Shown in pieces: positions 29,937-39,666 of a DNA stretch of 64,000 nt; within the stretch, counting starts at the first letter, position 1; every line of letters starts with the position of its first letter. The notes under the pieces were generated by a model that did not search any database, was not told where the DNA came from, and saw nothing but the letters and a program-made list of their open reading frames with translations. The stretch is from contig JAEELO010000006.1 in the NCBI GenBank assembly GCA_016282705.1, positions 1-64,000 on the forward strand, read 5' to 3'. A program made the translations under genes and the position numbers. The DNA comes from Candidatus Gastranaerophilales bacterium. Lineage in GTDB: Bacteria; Cyanobacteriota; Vampirovibrionia; Gastranaerophilales; Gastranaerophilaceae.

Positions 29937-30875
29937 ATGAAATTAATAATACAGATACCTTGTTATAATGAAGAAGTTGCGCTTCCGGTTACTCTTTCGC
30001 AATTGCCACAACATATAGACGGAATTGATGAAATTGAAGTGTTAATTTGTGATGACGGAAGTACTGACAGAACTGTTGAAATCGCAAAAGATTACGGTGT
30101 TAAATATATTGAAACGACCACTCATCACAGAGGTTTGGCTAAAACATTTATAATGGGTATACAACGAGCATTGGCAGAAGGTGCAGATATAATTGTTAAT
30201 ACTGATGCCGATAATCAGTATTGTGCAGATGATATTGAAAAGTTGGTAAGGCCTATTTTAGAGAAAAAAGCTGATATTGTTATAGGTGCACGTCCGATAA
30301 AAGATATAAAAACTTTTTCTCCTATGAAAAAACTTCTTCAATTTATTGGCTCAAAGATTGTCAGATTACTTAGCTCTACAACTACAGAGGATGCACCAAG
30401 CGGATTTAGAGCATTTTCACGTGATGCTGCATTGTCTTTAAATGTTTTTGATAATTATACTTATACGATTGAAACTGTTATTCAATCCAAGACAAAAGGT
30501 CTTCATATAATGTCAGTTCCTATACGTGTAAATTCTACATATAGAAAATCAAGATTAGTTAAAAATATATTTACTTATATACAAAAAAATTCTTTTACAA
30601 TTTTAAGAATGTTTATTATATACAGACCATTTAGATTTTTTGCTATAATTGGCGGTACAACATTACTTCTGGGACTTCTCTTATTGGCAAGATTTATTAT
30701 GTTATACCTTTTAGATAGCGGCAACGGTCATATTCAGTCTTTAATAATATCTTCTATATTAATAATTACCGGTTTTCAAACTACTGTTTTTGGAGTTTTG
30801 GCAGATTTGTTGTCTATTAACAGAAAATTAGTCGAAGATATTCAATATCGTGTTAAAAAATTAGAAAATAAATAG
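29937..30875 (+). CDS. Family 2 glycosyltransferase with C-terminal TMs (dolichyl/polyprenyl-phosphate mannose synthase-like)
   Basis: IPCYNEEVALPVTL, VLICDDGSTDRTVEIA, NTDADNQY, two C-terminal TM segments. Confidence 0.9.
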   Translation: MKLIIQIPCYNEEVALPVTLSQLPQHIDGIDEIEVLICDDGSTDRTVEIAKDYGVKYIETTTHHRGLAKTFIMGIQRALAEGADIIVNTDADNQYCADDIEKLVRPILEKKADIVIGARPIKDIKTFSPMKKLLQFIGSKIVRLLSSTTTEDAPSGFRAFSRDAALSLNVFDNYTYTIETVIQSKTKGLHIMSVPIRVNSTYRKSRLVKNIFTYIQKNSFTILRMFIIYRPFRFFAIIGGTTLLLGLLLLARFIMLYLLDSGNGHIQSLIISSILIITGFQTTVFGVLADLLSINRKLVEDIQYRVKKLENK

Positions 30876-30936
30876 ACACTTGGTCATATACACAAAGCTG
30901 ACTTATATTTTTTATAATTGAATAATAATTCTCATT

Positions 30937-32412
30937 ATGAGAGTAATTATAATTATTATTTTATTGTTATTTCCTGCTTATGCGCTGGCTAATGTTTCAG
31001 AGTATATTGATTCTTATGCAAAATATTTTGAACATGAAAGTTATAAATCATTTTCTCAAATTGTTAAAGGTCAAGCCAGTATTTCAGATATAGAAAAACA
31101 ACTAATAATTGATAAAGAAATAGCGGATGAATTAAATACAAATTTTATATATTCGGATTTATCAGAATGTATTAAAATTGCCCTTGACAAAAACTATGAT
31201 ATAAAAATAAATAAAGAGCTAAAAAACGAAGCCTTATGGCTGTATAGAAATACTCAAGTACAAATAATTCCCGACATTTATTATAATTTTGATATTAAAA
31301 ACCTTGGAGGCAGATATTTAGTTGGGGGAATTCTTTCAACTACCGCACATGAAGTGCCGATTCAAAGTATTGCAGGACTCGAATGGTCAACTATAAATCA
31401 GGGACAATATTTCTTTTATATGGCTCAAGCAAAAAATTTATTTAAATCTGCAGACTACAATTATGAATTTGAAAAAGAGAAAATTATCTTAAATACAGTT
31501 CTCTCTTATTATGATTTATTAAGTATGAAAAGACAAATTGAAGTTCAAAAAATTAACTTATATGACAGAGTAGAACAATTAAAATATACTAAAGCCAGAT
31601 ATGATGCTGGAATAGGTACATTATATGATGTTAAAAGGGCTCAAGCAGAAGTTGCAGGTGCTCAGCAAGAATATACAACCGTATTAAATTCATTACGACT
31701 TTTACAGGCAAATCTTGCAAATGTCATCGGTGTTGATGTCCTCGATGCAATATATCCGTTTGAAATTTTTGTTGACGTTAGAGAACTTATAAATCCGAAT
31801 ATATCTATAGAAAAACTTTATGAAATAGCATTAGAATCAAGACTTGATATTAAGTCATTTGAAGCAGAAATTTTGGCAGCAAAAGCTCAACGAAATTCTA
31901 ATTATACAGATATAATTCCTGCTGTCGTTGTATCTTATCAAAATGGTTTTGTAGGAACAAAAAGAGCAGGTTTGGGACATCAAAACAGTTTAACTCTTGA
32001 TATTCGTGCAACGCTTGGTAAAAATCTTTTAACCGGTACAATAACACAGTTAAAAGCTGATAATGCACTTGTAAAACAAAAAAAATTACAACTTATAAAT
32101 TTAAAAAGGCAAATTAAAGAAGATATTATAAATTCTTATTATGATTCTGAAAATGCATTAAAAAAAATTGAGGCAGCAAAAGTAGAAGTTGAATCTGCCG
32201 ACATTAGTTTAGATTTATCCATTGCAAATATGAAAGCAGGTGAGGCAACTTTTATAGATGTTATTGCTTCTCAAAATTTAAAAGTTCAAGCAAACATCAA
32301 TTTAATTAAAAATATGATAGAATACAATAAGGCACAAACACAGCTTTTGTTTAATATTGGTATTCTGAGTCCTAAAAATGTCTTAAAAGATTATAAATCA
32401 AGGTTTTATTAA
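30937..32412 (+). CDS. TolC-family outer membrane efflux protein
   Basis: 491 aa; signal peptide, duplicated helical TolC pattern (YTKARYDAGIGTLYDVKRAQAEVAGAQQEY; IANMKAGEATFIDVIASQNL). Confidence 0.85.
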   Translation: MRVIIIIILLLFPAYALANVSEYIDSYAKYFEHESYKSFSQIVKGQASISDIEKQLIIDKEIADELNTNFIYSDLSECIKIALDKNYDIKINKELKNEALWLYRNTQVQIIPDIYYNFDIKNLGGRYLVGGILSTTAHEVPIQSIAGLEWSTINQGQYFFYMAQAKNLFKSADYNYEFEKEKIILNTVLSYYDLLSMKRQIEVQKINLYDRVEQLKYTKARYDAGIGTLYDVKRAQAEVAGAQQEYTTVLNSLRLLQANLANVIGVDVLDAIYPFEIFVDVRELINPNISIEKLYEIALESRLDIKSFEAEILAAKAQRNSNYTDIIPAVVVSYQNGFVGTKRAGLGHQNSLTLDIRATLGKNLLTGTITQLKADNALVKQKKLQLINLKRQIKEDIINSYYDSENALKKIEAAKVEVESADISLDLSIANMKAGEATFIDVIASQNLKVQANINLIKNMIEYNKAQTQLLFNIGILSPKNVLKDYKSRFY

Positions 32413-32456
32413 ACAAATATAAAATGTGTGTACGGCATGTATAAAAAAGGATATTT

Positions 32457-33542
32457 ATGAATTTATTAAAAAAATTATTTATTAGGTTTACATTGAATAA
32501 AAAAACGGATATGGAAGCTGAAATATACTCCCAGCCGGATATTATATTTGATTTAATAAGAAAATATATAAAAAAAGATTATACATTGAATATTGATATG
32601 CCTGAAAATATTAAAAAGGTTGCACTAATTGCAAGCGGTTCATCATATCACAGCGCTGCAATTGCTGCTAATTTTCTCAGACATCAGGTTCATTGTGACG
32701 CACAATCATATTACGCAAGTGAAGTTGCTCTTACTGAAAATATAGATGTTGATACTGAAACTTTATATGTTTTTATTTCTCAATCAGGAGAAACTAAAGA
32801 TACTAATATTTCTTTATCTAAAATCAGAATTAAAACCGACAAAACACTTGCCATTACTAATACTAAAAATTCTTCTTTATATAAGAATTGTAAGTATAAA
32901 ATGCTCACGTATGCCGGTCTTGAAAAAGCTATAGCTTCTACTAAGGCAATGTGTGCTCAAATGTTTTGTTTGTTTCTTATTTCGGCAAAAATTATGCAGC
33001 AAAAAGAACTTCCTTCAATACAAGTTATTGATGAACTTTTAAATGTTCCTGAATACATTAATAATGCTTTACATCAGGTTGAAAATATTAAGCATTATTC
33101 GGAAAGTCTTGTGAATTATGATAATGCTGCTATATTAGCTTCCGGTATGTTCTATCCTCTTGCAAAAGAAGGTGCATTAAAAATAAAAGAAACTTCATAT
33201 ATCAATACAACGGCATATCCTACCGGCGAGTTTTTACACGGTCATATTGCAATTTTAAATAAAAAGTGTGCAGTAATTTCTTTGGTAAATAATCATAATG
33301 TCCAATTCACTATTGATGTTTTAAATAAAATTAATTCAACATATAAAACAGATTCTCTGATTATAACCGCTTTACCGCTTTCACAATTAACCTTAAGTAA
33401 TGTTATTGAAATACCTGCCCACAGTGATATAAATTTCTTATTTTCATCTTTAATTATCTTTCAGCTGCTTGCATATTATTCCGCATTATTATTAAACAGA
33501 AATATTGATGCACCGGAAGGATTGCAAAAAATTGTAAAATAA
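32457..33542 (+). CDS. SIS-domain isomerase, GlmS-isomerase-like without glutaminase domain
   Basis: 361 aa; IASGSSYHSAAIAANF, SQSGETKDT, EKAIASTKAMCAQM, LKIKETSYINTTAYPTGEFLHG. Confidence 0.82.
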   Translation: MNLLKKLFIRFTLNKKTDMEAEIYSQPDIIFDLIRKYIKKDYTLNIDMPENIKKVALIASGSSYHSAAIAANFLRHQVHCDAQSYYASEVALTENIDVDTETLYVFISQSGETKDTNISLSKIRIKTDKTLAITNTKNSSLYKNCKYKMLTYAGLEKAIASTKAMCAQMFCLFLISAKIMQQKELPSIQVIDELLNVPEYINNALHQVENIKHYSESLVNYDNAAILASGMFYPLAKEGALKIKETSYINTTAYPTGEFLHGHIAILNKKCAVISLVNNHNVQFTIDVLNKINSTYKTDSLIITALPLSQLTLSNVIEIPAHSDINFLFSSLIIFQLLAYYSALLLNRNIDAPEGLQKIVK

Positions 33543-33601
33543 TATTAACAGGTTTGTATTCTTCTGACATTAAATATTTTTATGGGATTTATATAAATAA
33601 T

Positions 33602-35113
33602 ATGAAAGTTATAGCACAATATTTGAATCTACCTTTTGTAACTACGCAGCATAATAATGTTTCTAAAACAGTGAAATATCCTAATTTGTTGCCGCTTAGT
33701 CATGATACTGTGTCTTTTTCAGCCAGTGCTCAAATGAATTCTACTGCAAGAAAAAATATGCCCAATGCATCTCTTTGCAGACAAATATATGAAAACGCAG
33801 AGCCTGCTAAGTTCTATATGGATATGGTTTTAAAAAAATATATCGGACCTCTTTCACAAGAAGAAGTCGGGTCGGGGAAGTATAAGTCTAAATATTTGGA
33901 ATATGTGTCAAGACGTAAAACTCCAAACAGTATTATGGAAAAAGTAGGATCGAAATTTAATAAAATTACTACATCAAATGACAAAGCCTTTACAAAAGAC
34001 GTATCTAAAATGATTGTAGAAAATTTTAAATTACAAAAAGGTGCTAATAAAAACATGGTATATTCACTTGTAATGAGGGCAGTATCTGATTCTCAATTTA
34101 CATGTAAATATCCTCCTCATATAAATGCCGATATATATTTAACTGCAGTAAGATCGCTTTTGGAGGCTTCTAATGTCATAGATTTTAGTGCTAATTCTCC
34201 TGAGGAAATAGATGATAAATTTAATGCAATTAAAGAAAAAATTTCTATCTTACCGCCAAATGCCGAGCATAATGACAAGAAAAAATATTTTAATCCTTTA
34301 ACAGTTGAAGGGGTTAAACATTATGCTAATGATATTTGTCAATCAAGAATTATAATGTTAAAACCACAAAAAGAATACACTGCAAGAGTTTTAAGTGCAT
34401 TAGAAGAAGCCGCTAAAAACGGAGACTTAAAAATATTATCTATTGAAAATAATTTACCTGATGAAGAAAAAATTCCTGACGGAAAACAAATTTCTGATTA
34501 TGAATATGTAGATGAGGCTGTTTTAAGAAAACTTGCTAAGTCAGTTAATGCAGAGTATCAAAAGAATTTCTCAAAATCAGGTTATCTTGGCATCCACATA
34601 AACATTGATTTATCTAATAGTTTATTTCCTCCGGAATTTGATGGATATACCGGCGAAATTCAAATTATAGGTAATGATGTACTTGAACTTAAAGAAGTTG
34701 AAGATTTATGCTATAAAATTAAAGATAATAAAGATGTTGTTACAAGAGGCTATAATAATTTTAAAGATTATTTATTAAAATACCTGACTCCTCAAAACAG
34801 ACAAGCATTTGATGATTATACTTATGCTTTGTATCTTTCTCAAAGAGAATTAAAACCTCATATAGGAAGATGTCAATTTAAATCAATAGATAAATTCGGT
34901 TTTACAAGGGAACAACTCCCATATGAACTTGACTATAATATTTTAAGGTCTATTAAAGAAGCATCTGATATATCAATCAAAAAAGAAGAAGCCAAAGCTG
35001 CTGCGGAAGATGAAGAAAAACTTAAAAAAGACCCTCATAAAACTAAATCAATGATAGAAAAACAACATAGAATTTCGAATATAATCGGGCAACTAAAATA
35101 TGCCTTTGATTAA
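33602..35113 (+). CDS. Divergent RelA/SpoT-like nucleotidyltransferase-domain protein (putative)
   Basis: Ordered motifs SRRKTPNSIMEKV, NDICQSRII, KSGYLGIHI, GEIQIIG resemble the RelA/SpoT synthetase motif series. Start chosen at ATG 33602 rather than TTG 33554. Confidence 0.5.
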   Translation: MKVIAQYLNLPFVTTQHNNVSKTVKYPNLLPLSHDTVSFSASAQMNSTARKNMPNASLCRQIYENAEPAKFYMDMVLKKYIGPLSQEEVGSGKYKSKYLEYVSRRKTPNSIMEKVGSKFNKITTSNDKAFTKDVSKMIVENFKLQKGANKNMVYSLVMRAVSDSQFTCKYPPHINADIYLTAVRSLLEASNVIDFSANSPEEIDDKFNAIKEKISILPPNAEHNDKKKYFNPLTVEGVKHYANDICQSRIIMLKPQKEYTARVLSALEEAAKNGDLKILSIENNLPDEEKIPDGKQISDYEYVDEAVLRKLAKSVNAEYQKNFSKSGYLGIHINIDLSNSLFPPEFDGYTGEIQIIGNDVLELKEVEDLCYKIKDNKDVVTRGYNNFKDYLLKYLTPQNRQAFDDYTYALYLSQRELKPHIGRCQFKSIDKFGFTREQLPYELDYNILRSIKEASDISIKKEEAKAAAEDEEKLKKDPHKTKSMIEKQHRISNIIGQLKYAFD

Positions 35114-35559
35114 TTTTCATACTGTTTCATAGTTTTATTCATAATGCCTGATAAAAACGGAATATAAAATATTCTTCCGATTAATACTCCGATAATAATA
35201 TATAAAAGGAGTGCGGATATTATTATTTGCAATATATTTAAATTTATATATGAATTTTTTATCATTGCAGATGAAAAGAATAAATTTAACTTAATTGCAA
35301 ATGTGCTTAGAAAAGGAATTAGCAATAATAACTTGATAATTATGTATTTAATTAAATTAATTATCGCAAATAAAATTGAAATTACCATTGACTGTACAAT
35401 ATTGTATTTGAGAAAATATCTCATCTCTCTTTTTATTAAATATGCAATAATAAACCAAATCATACCAATAATACCAAAAGTAAAGTATGACAATATAGAA
35501 ATTATTTTTTCAATTGGTGAAACAGAATAATTATTATGCGGCATTTTGCGAGTCACCAT
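35110..35559 (-). CDS. Small multi-TM protein, possibly Tic20-like/DUF4870-like
   Basis: 149 aa, four predicted hydrophobic segments; EKIISILSYF...REMRYFLKYNIVQSMVISILFAI resembles the Tic20-type R-FL-+-N--Q pattern. Confidence 0.4.
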   Translation of the reverse strand: MVTRKMPHNNYSVSPIEKIISILSYFTFGIIGMIWFIIAYLIKREMRYFLKYNIVQSMVISILFAIINLIKYIIIKLLLLIPFLSTFAIKLNLFFSSAMIKNSYINLNILQIIISALLLYIIIGVLIGRIFYIPFLSGIMNKTMKQYEN

Positions 35560-36604
35560 TGTCTCTGTTTTTTATGTATTCTTGAATAATTTCAATATAG
35601 ATGAGCTTTATTTCATCATTGTCAGAATCAATATCAACAGCCTGTTTATACATACTTATTGCTGAACGCAAATCTTTAAGCATTACATATGAATTTCCGA
35701 GAAGCGTATAAGCATTGGAATATGCAGGCTGTAATTCAACAACTTTTTTGTAATATTCTATAGCTTCATCAAATTTTTGTTCTGAGCAGTATAAATTTCC
35801 TAAGAGCAAATAACCATTAACTGAATCAGGTGATACGTTAATCGCCTTATTGTACATTTCAATTGATTTTTCAATGTTTTCCTGCTCATATAAAGATATT
35901 CCATAGCATATATATGCTTGATATAAAGACGGATTTTTACTTATAACTGATTCAAATAACTGATTAGCCTTTATATAGTTTTTATCAGATGAATATGCAT
36001 TAGCGCAATGTAAAGGATATAATGAATTATTAGGTGCTAATTTCATTGCATCTTCAAATAACTCGGCAGCTGTACCGTTTTTCCCGAGTTTTGTAAGTAT
36101 AAATGCTAAGTTCACGTAATTATCAGGTATATCTTTTCTTAGCTTTAATGCTTTTTCGTAGTATATTAAAGCTTCTTCATAATTTTTATTATCCTGATGA
36201 AGCATTCCAATTGCAGAATAAACCTGATAGTTGTTCTTATCTATATTTAAGGCTTTAATATAATTGGACATTGCCTGTCTGAATTCGCCGATTTCTGCAA
36301 AAGCATTTCCAAGGTTAAAATATATAGATAAATTATCAATTCCGAGATTTGTAACTCTTGAATAATAATTTATAGCCTGGTTATACTCTTTGTTTATAAA
36401 GCAAATGCTGCCTAAATTTGTCAGTGCAACATAATTATCAGGCTCAACACTTAATAAACTTTCATATACGTGCGCCGCATGTTCGAACTCAGAATTTTGA
36501 AAATAAATACTTCCTAACTGTAAATAATTATCAGATTCATTAGGATTATCAACTATCTTTTTAATTAAATTTTCTGTTAATTGTTTTTCTTTATTATTTT
36601 TCAT
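35534..36604 (-). CDS. TPR-repeat protein
   Basis: 356 aa of consecutive TPR units (e.g. NGYLLLGNLYCSEQKFDEAIEYYKKVVELQPAYSNAYTLLGNSYV). Confidence 0.9.
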   Translation of the reverse strand: MKNNKEKQLTENLIKKIVDNPNESDNYLQLGSIYFQNSEFEHAAHVYESLLSVEPDNYVALTNLGSICFINKEYNQAINYYSRVTNLGIDNLSIYFNLGNAFAEIGEFRQAMSNYIKALNIDKNNYQVYSAIGMLHQDNKNYEEALIYYEKALKLRKDIPDNYVNLAFILTKLGKNGTAAELFEDAMKLAPNNSLYPLHCANAYSSDKNYIKANQLFESVISKNPSLYQAYICYGISLYEQENIEKSIEMYNKAINVSPDSVNGYLLLGNLYCSEQKFDEAIEYYKKVVELQPAYSNAYTLLGNSYVMLKDLRSAISMYKQAVDIDSDNDEIKLIYIEIIQEYIKNRDNGDSQNAA

Positions 36605-36670
36605 AACTAGTATTATACAAGATTATATCTTTCGTAGCAATTATTATAATATCAACTATTTAGCTGATTT

Positions 36671-37600
36671 TTATTTTATAACTGTTTCAAAGTATTCTAT
36701 TGTCTTTTTAATACCTTCAGTTACAGAAACAGTCGGCTGCCAGTTTAGTTTTTCTTTTGCAAGTGTTATATCTGGTTCTCTTTGAACAGGGTCATCTTTA
36801 GGTAATTCTTTGAATATAATTTCCGAATTAGAATTTGTCATTTTAATAATTAATTTAGCAAAATCCAGAATTGTGTATTCTCCGGGATTACCCAAATTAA
36901 CAGGTAATGTATAATCGCAGTTCATTAATTTTATTAGTCCGTCAACCAAATCATCAACGTAGCAAAATGCTCTGGTTTGGTTTCCTGTACCGTATACCGT
37001 AATAGGTTCATTCTTTAGAGCTTGTACAATAAAATTAGATACGACTCTTCCGTCATTTATAGCCATTCTTGGACCGTATGTATTAAATATACGGGCTATT
37101 CTTATATCTACTTTATTTTGTCTGTGGTAATCAAGCATTAATGTTTCAGCACATCTTTTCCCTTCATCATAACAGCTTCTTATTCCTATTGGATTAACAT
37201 TTCCCCAATATTCTTCAACTTGAGGATGTATTTGCGGATTTCCGTATATTTCACTTGTACTTGCTTGTAAAATTGTAGCTTTGCACCTTTTTGCCAGACC
37301 TAGCATATTTATAATACCCATAACAGAGGTTTTAATTGTTTTAATAGGGTTATATTGGTAGTGAATAGGTGATGCCGGACAAGCTAAGTTGTATATTTGG
37401 TCAACTTCAGCCAAATATTCGTTAATTATGTCATGTCTTACAAGCTCAAAATGGTTATTTCCGATTAAATGGCGAATATTATCTTTAGAACCTGTAAAAA
37501 AATTATCAAGACATATTATATCATTACCTTCGTTCAGAAGCCTTTCTGAAAGGTGAGAACCAATAAAACCGGCGCCTCCTGTTATAAGAATTCTTTTCAT
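36671..37600 (-). CDS. UDP-glucuronate decarboxylase-like NAD-dependent epimerase/dehydratase
   Basis: 309 aa; [67 protein letters not shown]. Confidence 0.88.
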   Translation of the reverse strand: MKRILITGGAGFIGSHLSERLLNEGNDIICLDNFFTGSKDNIRHLIGNNHFELVRHDIINEYLAEVDQIYNLACPASPIHYQYNPIKTIKTSVMGIINMLGLAKRCKATILQASTSEIYGNPQIHPQVEEYWGNVNPIGIRSCYDEGKRCAETLMLDYHRQNKVDIRIARIFNTYGPRMAINDGRVVSNFIVQALKNEPITVYGTGNQTRAFCYVDDLVDGLIKLMNCDYTLPVNLGNPGEYTILDFAKLIIKMTNSNSEIIFKELPKDDPVQREPDITLAKEKLNWQPTVSVTEGIKKTIEYFETVIK

Positions 37601-39424
37601 CTAAATTTTCTCCATAATCGATTGTTGATTGTTTTTAAATTGCATTTCATATAAATGCTTATATTGTCCATTTTCAATAGAAATCAATTGTTCATGTGAA
37701 CCAAGTTCAACAAGGATTCCATTATTTATTACAGCAATTCTGTCTGCATTTTTTATAGTTGAAAGTCTGTGTGCTATTACAAATACCGTTTTATTTACCA
37801 TTAAATTATCCAGAGCTTTTTGTACTATTGCTTCCGATTCATTGTCCAATGCAGATGTGGCTTCATCTAAAATGACTATAGGTGTGTTTCTAATCATTGC
37901 TCTTGCAATAGCTACACGCTGACGCTGTCCTCCTGATAAAGTTAATCCTCTTTCACCGAGCATTGTATCTATACCATCAGGCAGAGCATTTATAACTTCA
38001 ACTAAATGAGATGCCTCAATTGCATCATTCAAATCTTGCTCAGTTGCATCAGGTTTTGCAAGCATAATATTTTCTCTGATGGTTCCGGTAAATAAAAAAT
38101 TATCTTGAAATACAAAAGAAATAGAGTTTCTCAGGTCATTCAGTTTAAAATCCTTTATGTTAATTCCGTTGAATTTTATAGCACCGGATTGGACATCATA
38201 AAATCTTGGAATTAAATTTACAAGTGTTGATTTCCCGCCGCCGGAGTTGCCGACAATTGCAAGTGTTTCTCCCGCATTAACATTCAAATTAATATTTTTT
38301 AAGACAGGTTTGTCTTCCACATAAGCAAATGATACATTATCAAAAGTGACTGAATTGCAAAATTCAGGAACAGGAACCGTAATTTCTTTATCTTTAATTG
38401 ATGGCTTATAATCAAATAATTCAAATACTCTGCCCATTGCTACGAAAATATTTTGAATTTTAGTCATTGTATGGCCAAGGGTTTTAATCGGTTTATATAA
38501 TAATAGCAGTGAAGTAACAAATGATGCGAATGAGCCTGCTGTCATATGCCCGTCATATATTAATTTTGTTCCGTAAAATAATACAAAAGCTATGCCGAAT
38601 GAAGCAATTAAATACATAATAGGAGACATCCAGCCGACACGTTTTGTCAAAGAAATTGATACATTAAAACTTTTTTGTATTCCGTCAGTAAATAATTCTT
38701 TTTGTCTGTCTTGTAAATTGTAAGCACTTACAACTTTGTTGCCCGAATATGTTTCATTCATAGTTGTCATAATGTCGCCGATTATTACCGTATTTTTATT
38801 GGATACGGATTTTATTTTTTTTCTGATTAGAAATACCGGTATAAATGCTAATGTAAGAACAACTACTCCGACAACCGCTAATTTCCATGAACTGTATATC
38901 ATTACGGCAATTAATGAAATAGCACCAAATAAACTTATAATAAATGTTTTTATTTGTTCAACTACTCCTTTTGATGCTTCGTCCGGGTCTGTTAAATATC
39001 TGTTTATAATAAGTCCCGAAGGATTTTCATCAAAAAATGAAGTATCCATATATACAAGATTTGCAAATAATGCATTTTTAACGGAATTAGTAATTTTTAA
39101 GCTGGTCCAGTCTGTTAAATATACATTAATGTATCTTAAAAGTCCTTGAAATGCTGCAAAAAATATTATCGCAAAAGGCATAGCAACTGCCATTAAGGAA
39201 TATGAAATTTCATATCCCCATATATGAAGATTTTGCTGACCTACAACATAATCCATATATGGTTTTAGTGCAAAAGAAACAACACCGTCTAAAAGTCCGA
39301 CAGGTATGGCAACAATAAAACCGAGAAGAACTCTAACCCAGAACGGTTTTATATATGGAAATATCCTCTTTAATAACCAGCCGTATCGGAATGAAGTAGC
39401 GGCTTGTGTATCTTTTAATTTCAT
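37601..39424 (-). CDS. ABC transporter, MsbA-like fused permease/ATPase
   Basis: 607 aa; TM domain plus GNSGGGKSTLVNLIPRFYD Walker A, LSGGQRQRVAIARA signature, VILDEATSALD. Confidence 0.92.
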   Translation of the reverse strand: MKLKDTQAATSFRYGWLLKRIFPYIKPFWVRVLLGFIVAIPVGLLDGVVSFALKPYMDYVVGQQNLHIWGYEISYSLMAVAMPFAIIFFAAFQGLLRYINVYLTDWTSLKITNSVKNALFANLVYMDTSFFDENPSGLIINRYLTDPDEASKGVVEQIKTFIISLFGAISLIAVMIYSSWKLAVVGVVVLTLAFIPVFLIRKKIKSVSNKNTVIIGDIMTTMNETYSGNKVVSAYNLQDRQKELFTDGIQKSFNVSISLTKRVGWMSPIMYLIASFGIAFVLFYGTKLIYDGHMTAGSFASFVTSLLLLYKPIKTLGHTMTKIQNIFVAMGRVFELFDYKPSIKDKEITVPVPEFCNSVTFDNVSFAYVEDKPVLKNINLNVNAGETLAIVGNSGGGKSTLVNLIPRFYDVQSGAIKFNGINIKDFKLNDLRNSISFVFQDNFLFTGTIRENIMLAKPDATEQDLNDAIEASHLVEVINALPDGIDTMLGERGLTLSGGQRQRVAIARAMIRNTPIVILDEATSALDNESEAIVQKALDNLMVNKTVFVIAHRLSTIKNADRIAVINNGILVELGSHEQLISIENGQYKHLYEMQFKNNQQSIMEKI

Positions 39425-39666
39425 AATCTACCTATAAATAACTGTCATGTTATTTATTTTATAATGAATATAACTATGTATACAGTTTGACACATAAATT
39501 AATAGTAATGTTTGTAAAGAATATAAAAAAATTGTTTTATTAATTCTAATTTGCTAATATATTTCTATGGTCTTTTTTGTTACAAAATCTTAATATATTA
39601 TCCTAAAAATAGCATAATATATATTTACAAGAGTTGTAACAAGTGTGTTTATAAAAGGGGTATCAT

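Noticed and set aside
39425-39666. Riboswitch or tRNA upstream of glgA
   Set aside because: Only AT-rich sequence with a small ttacaa-gag-ttgtaa dyad; no cloverleaf or recognisable aptamer core.
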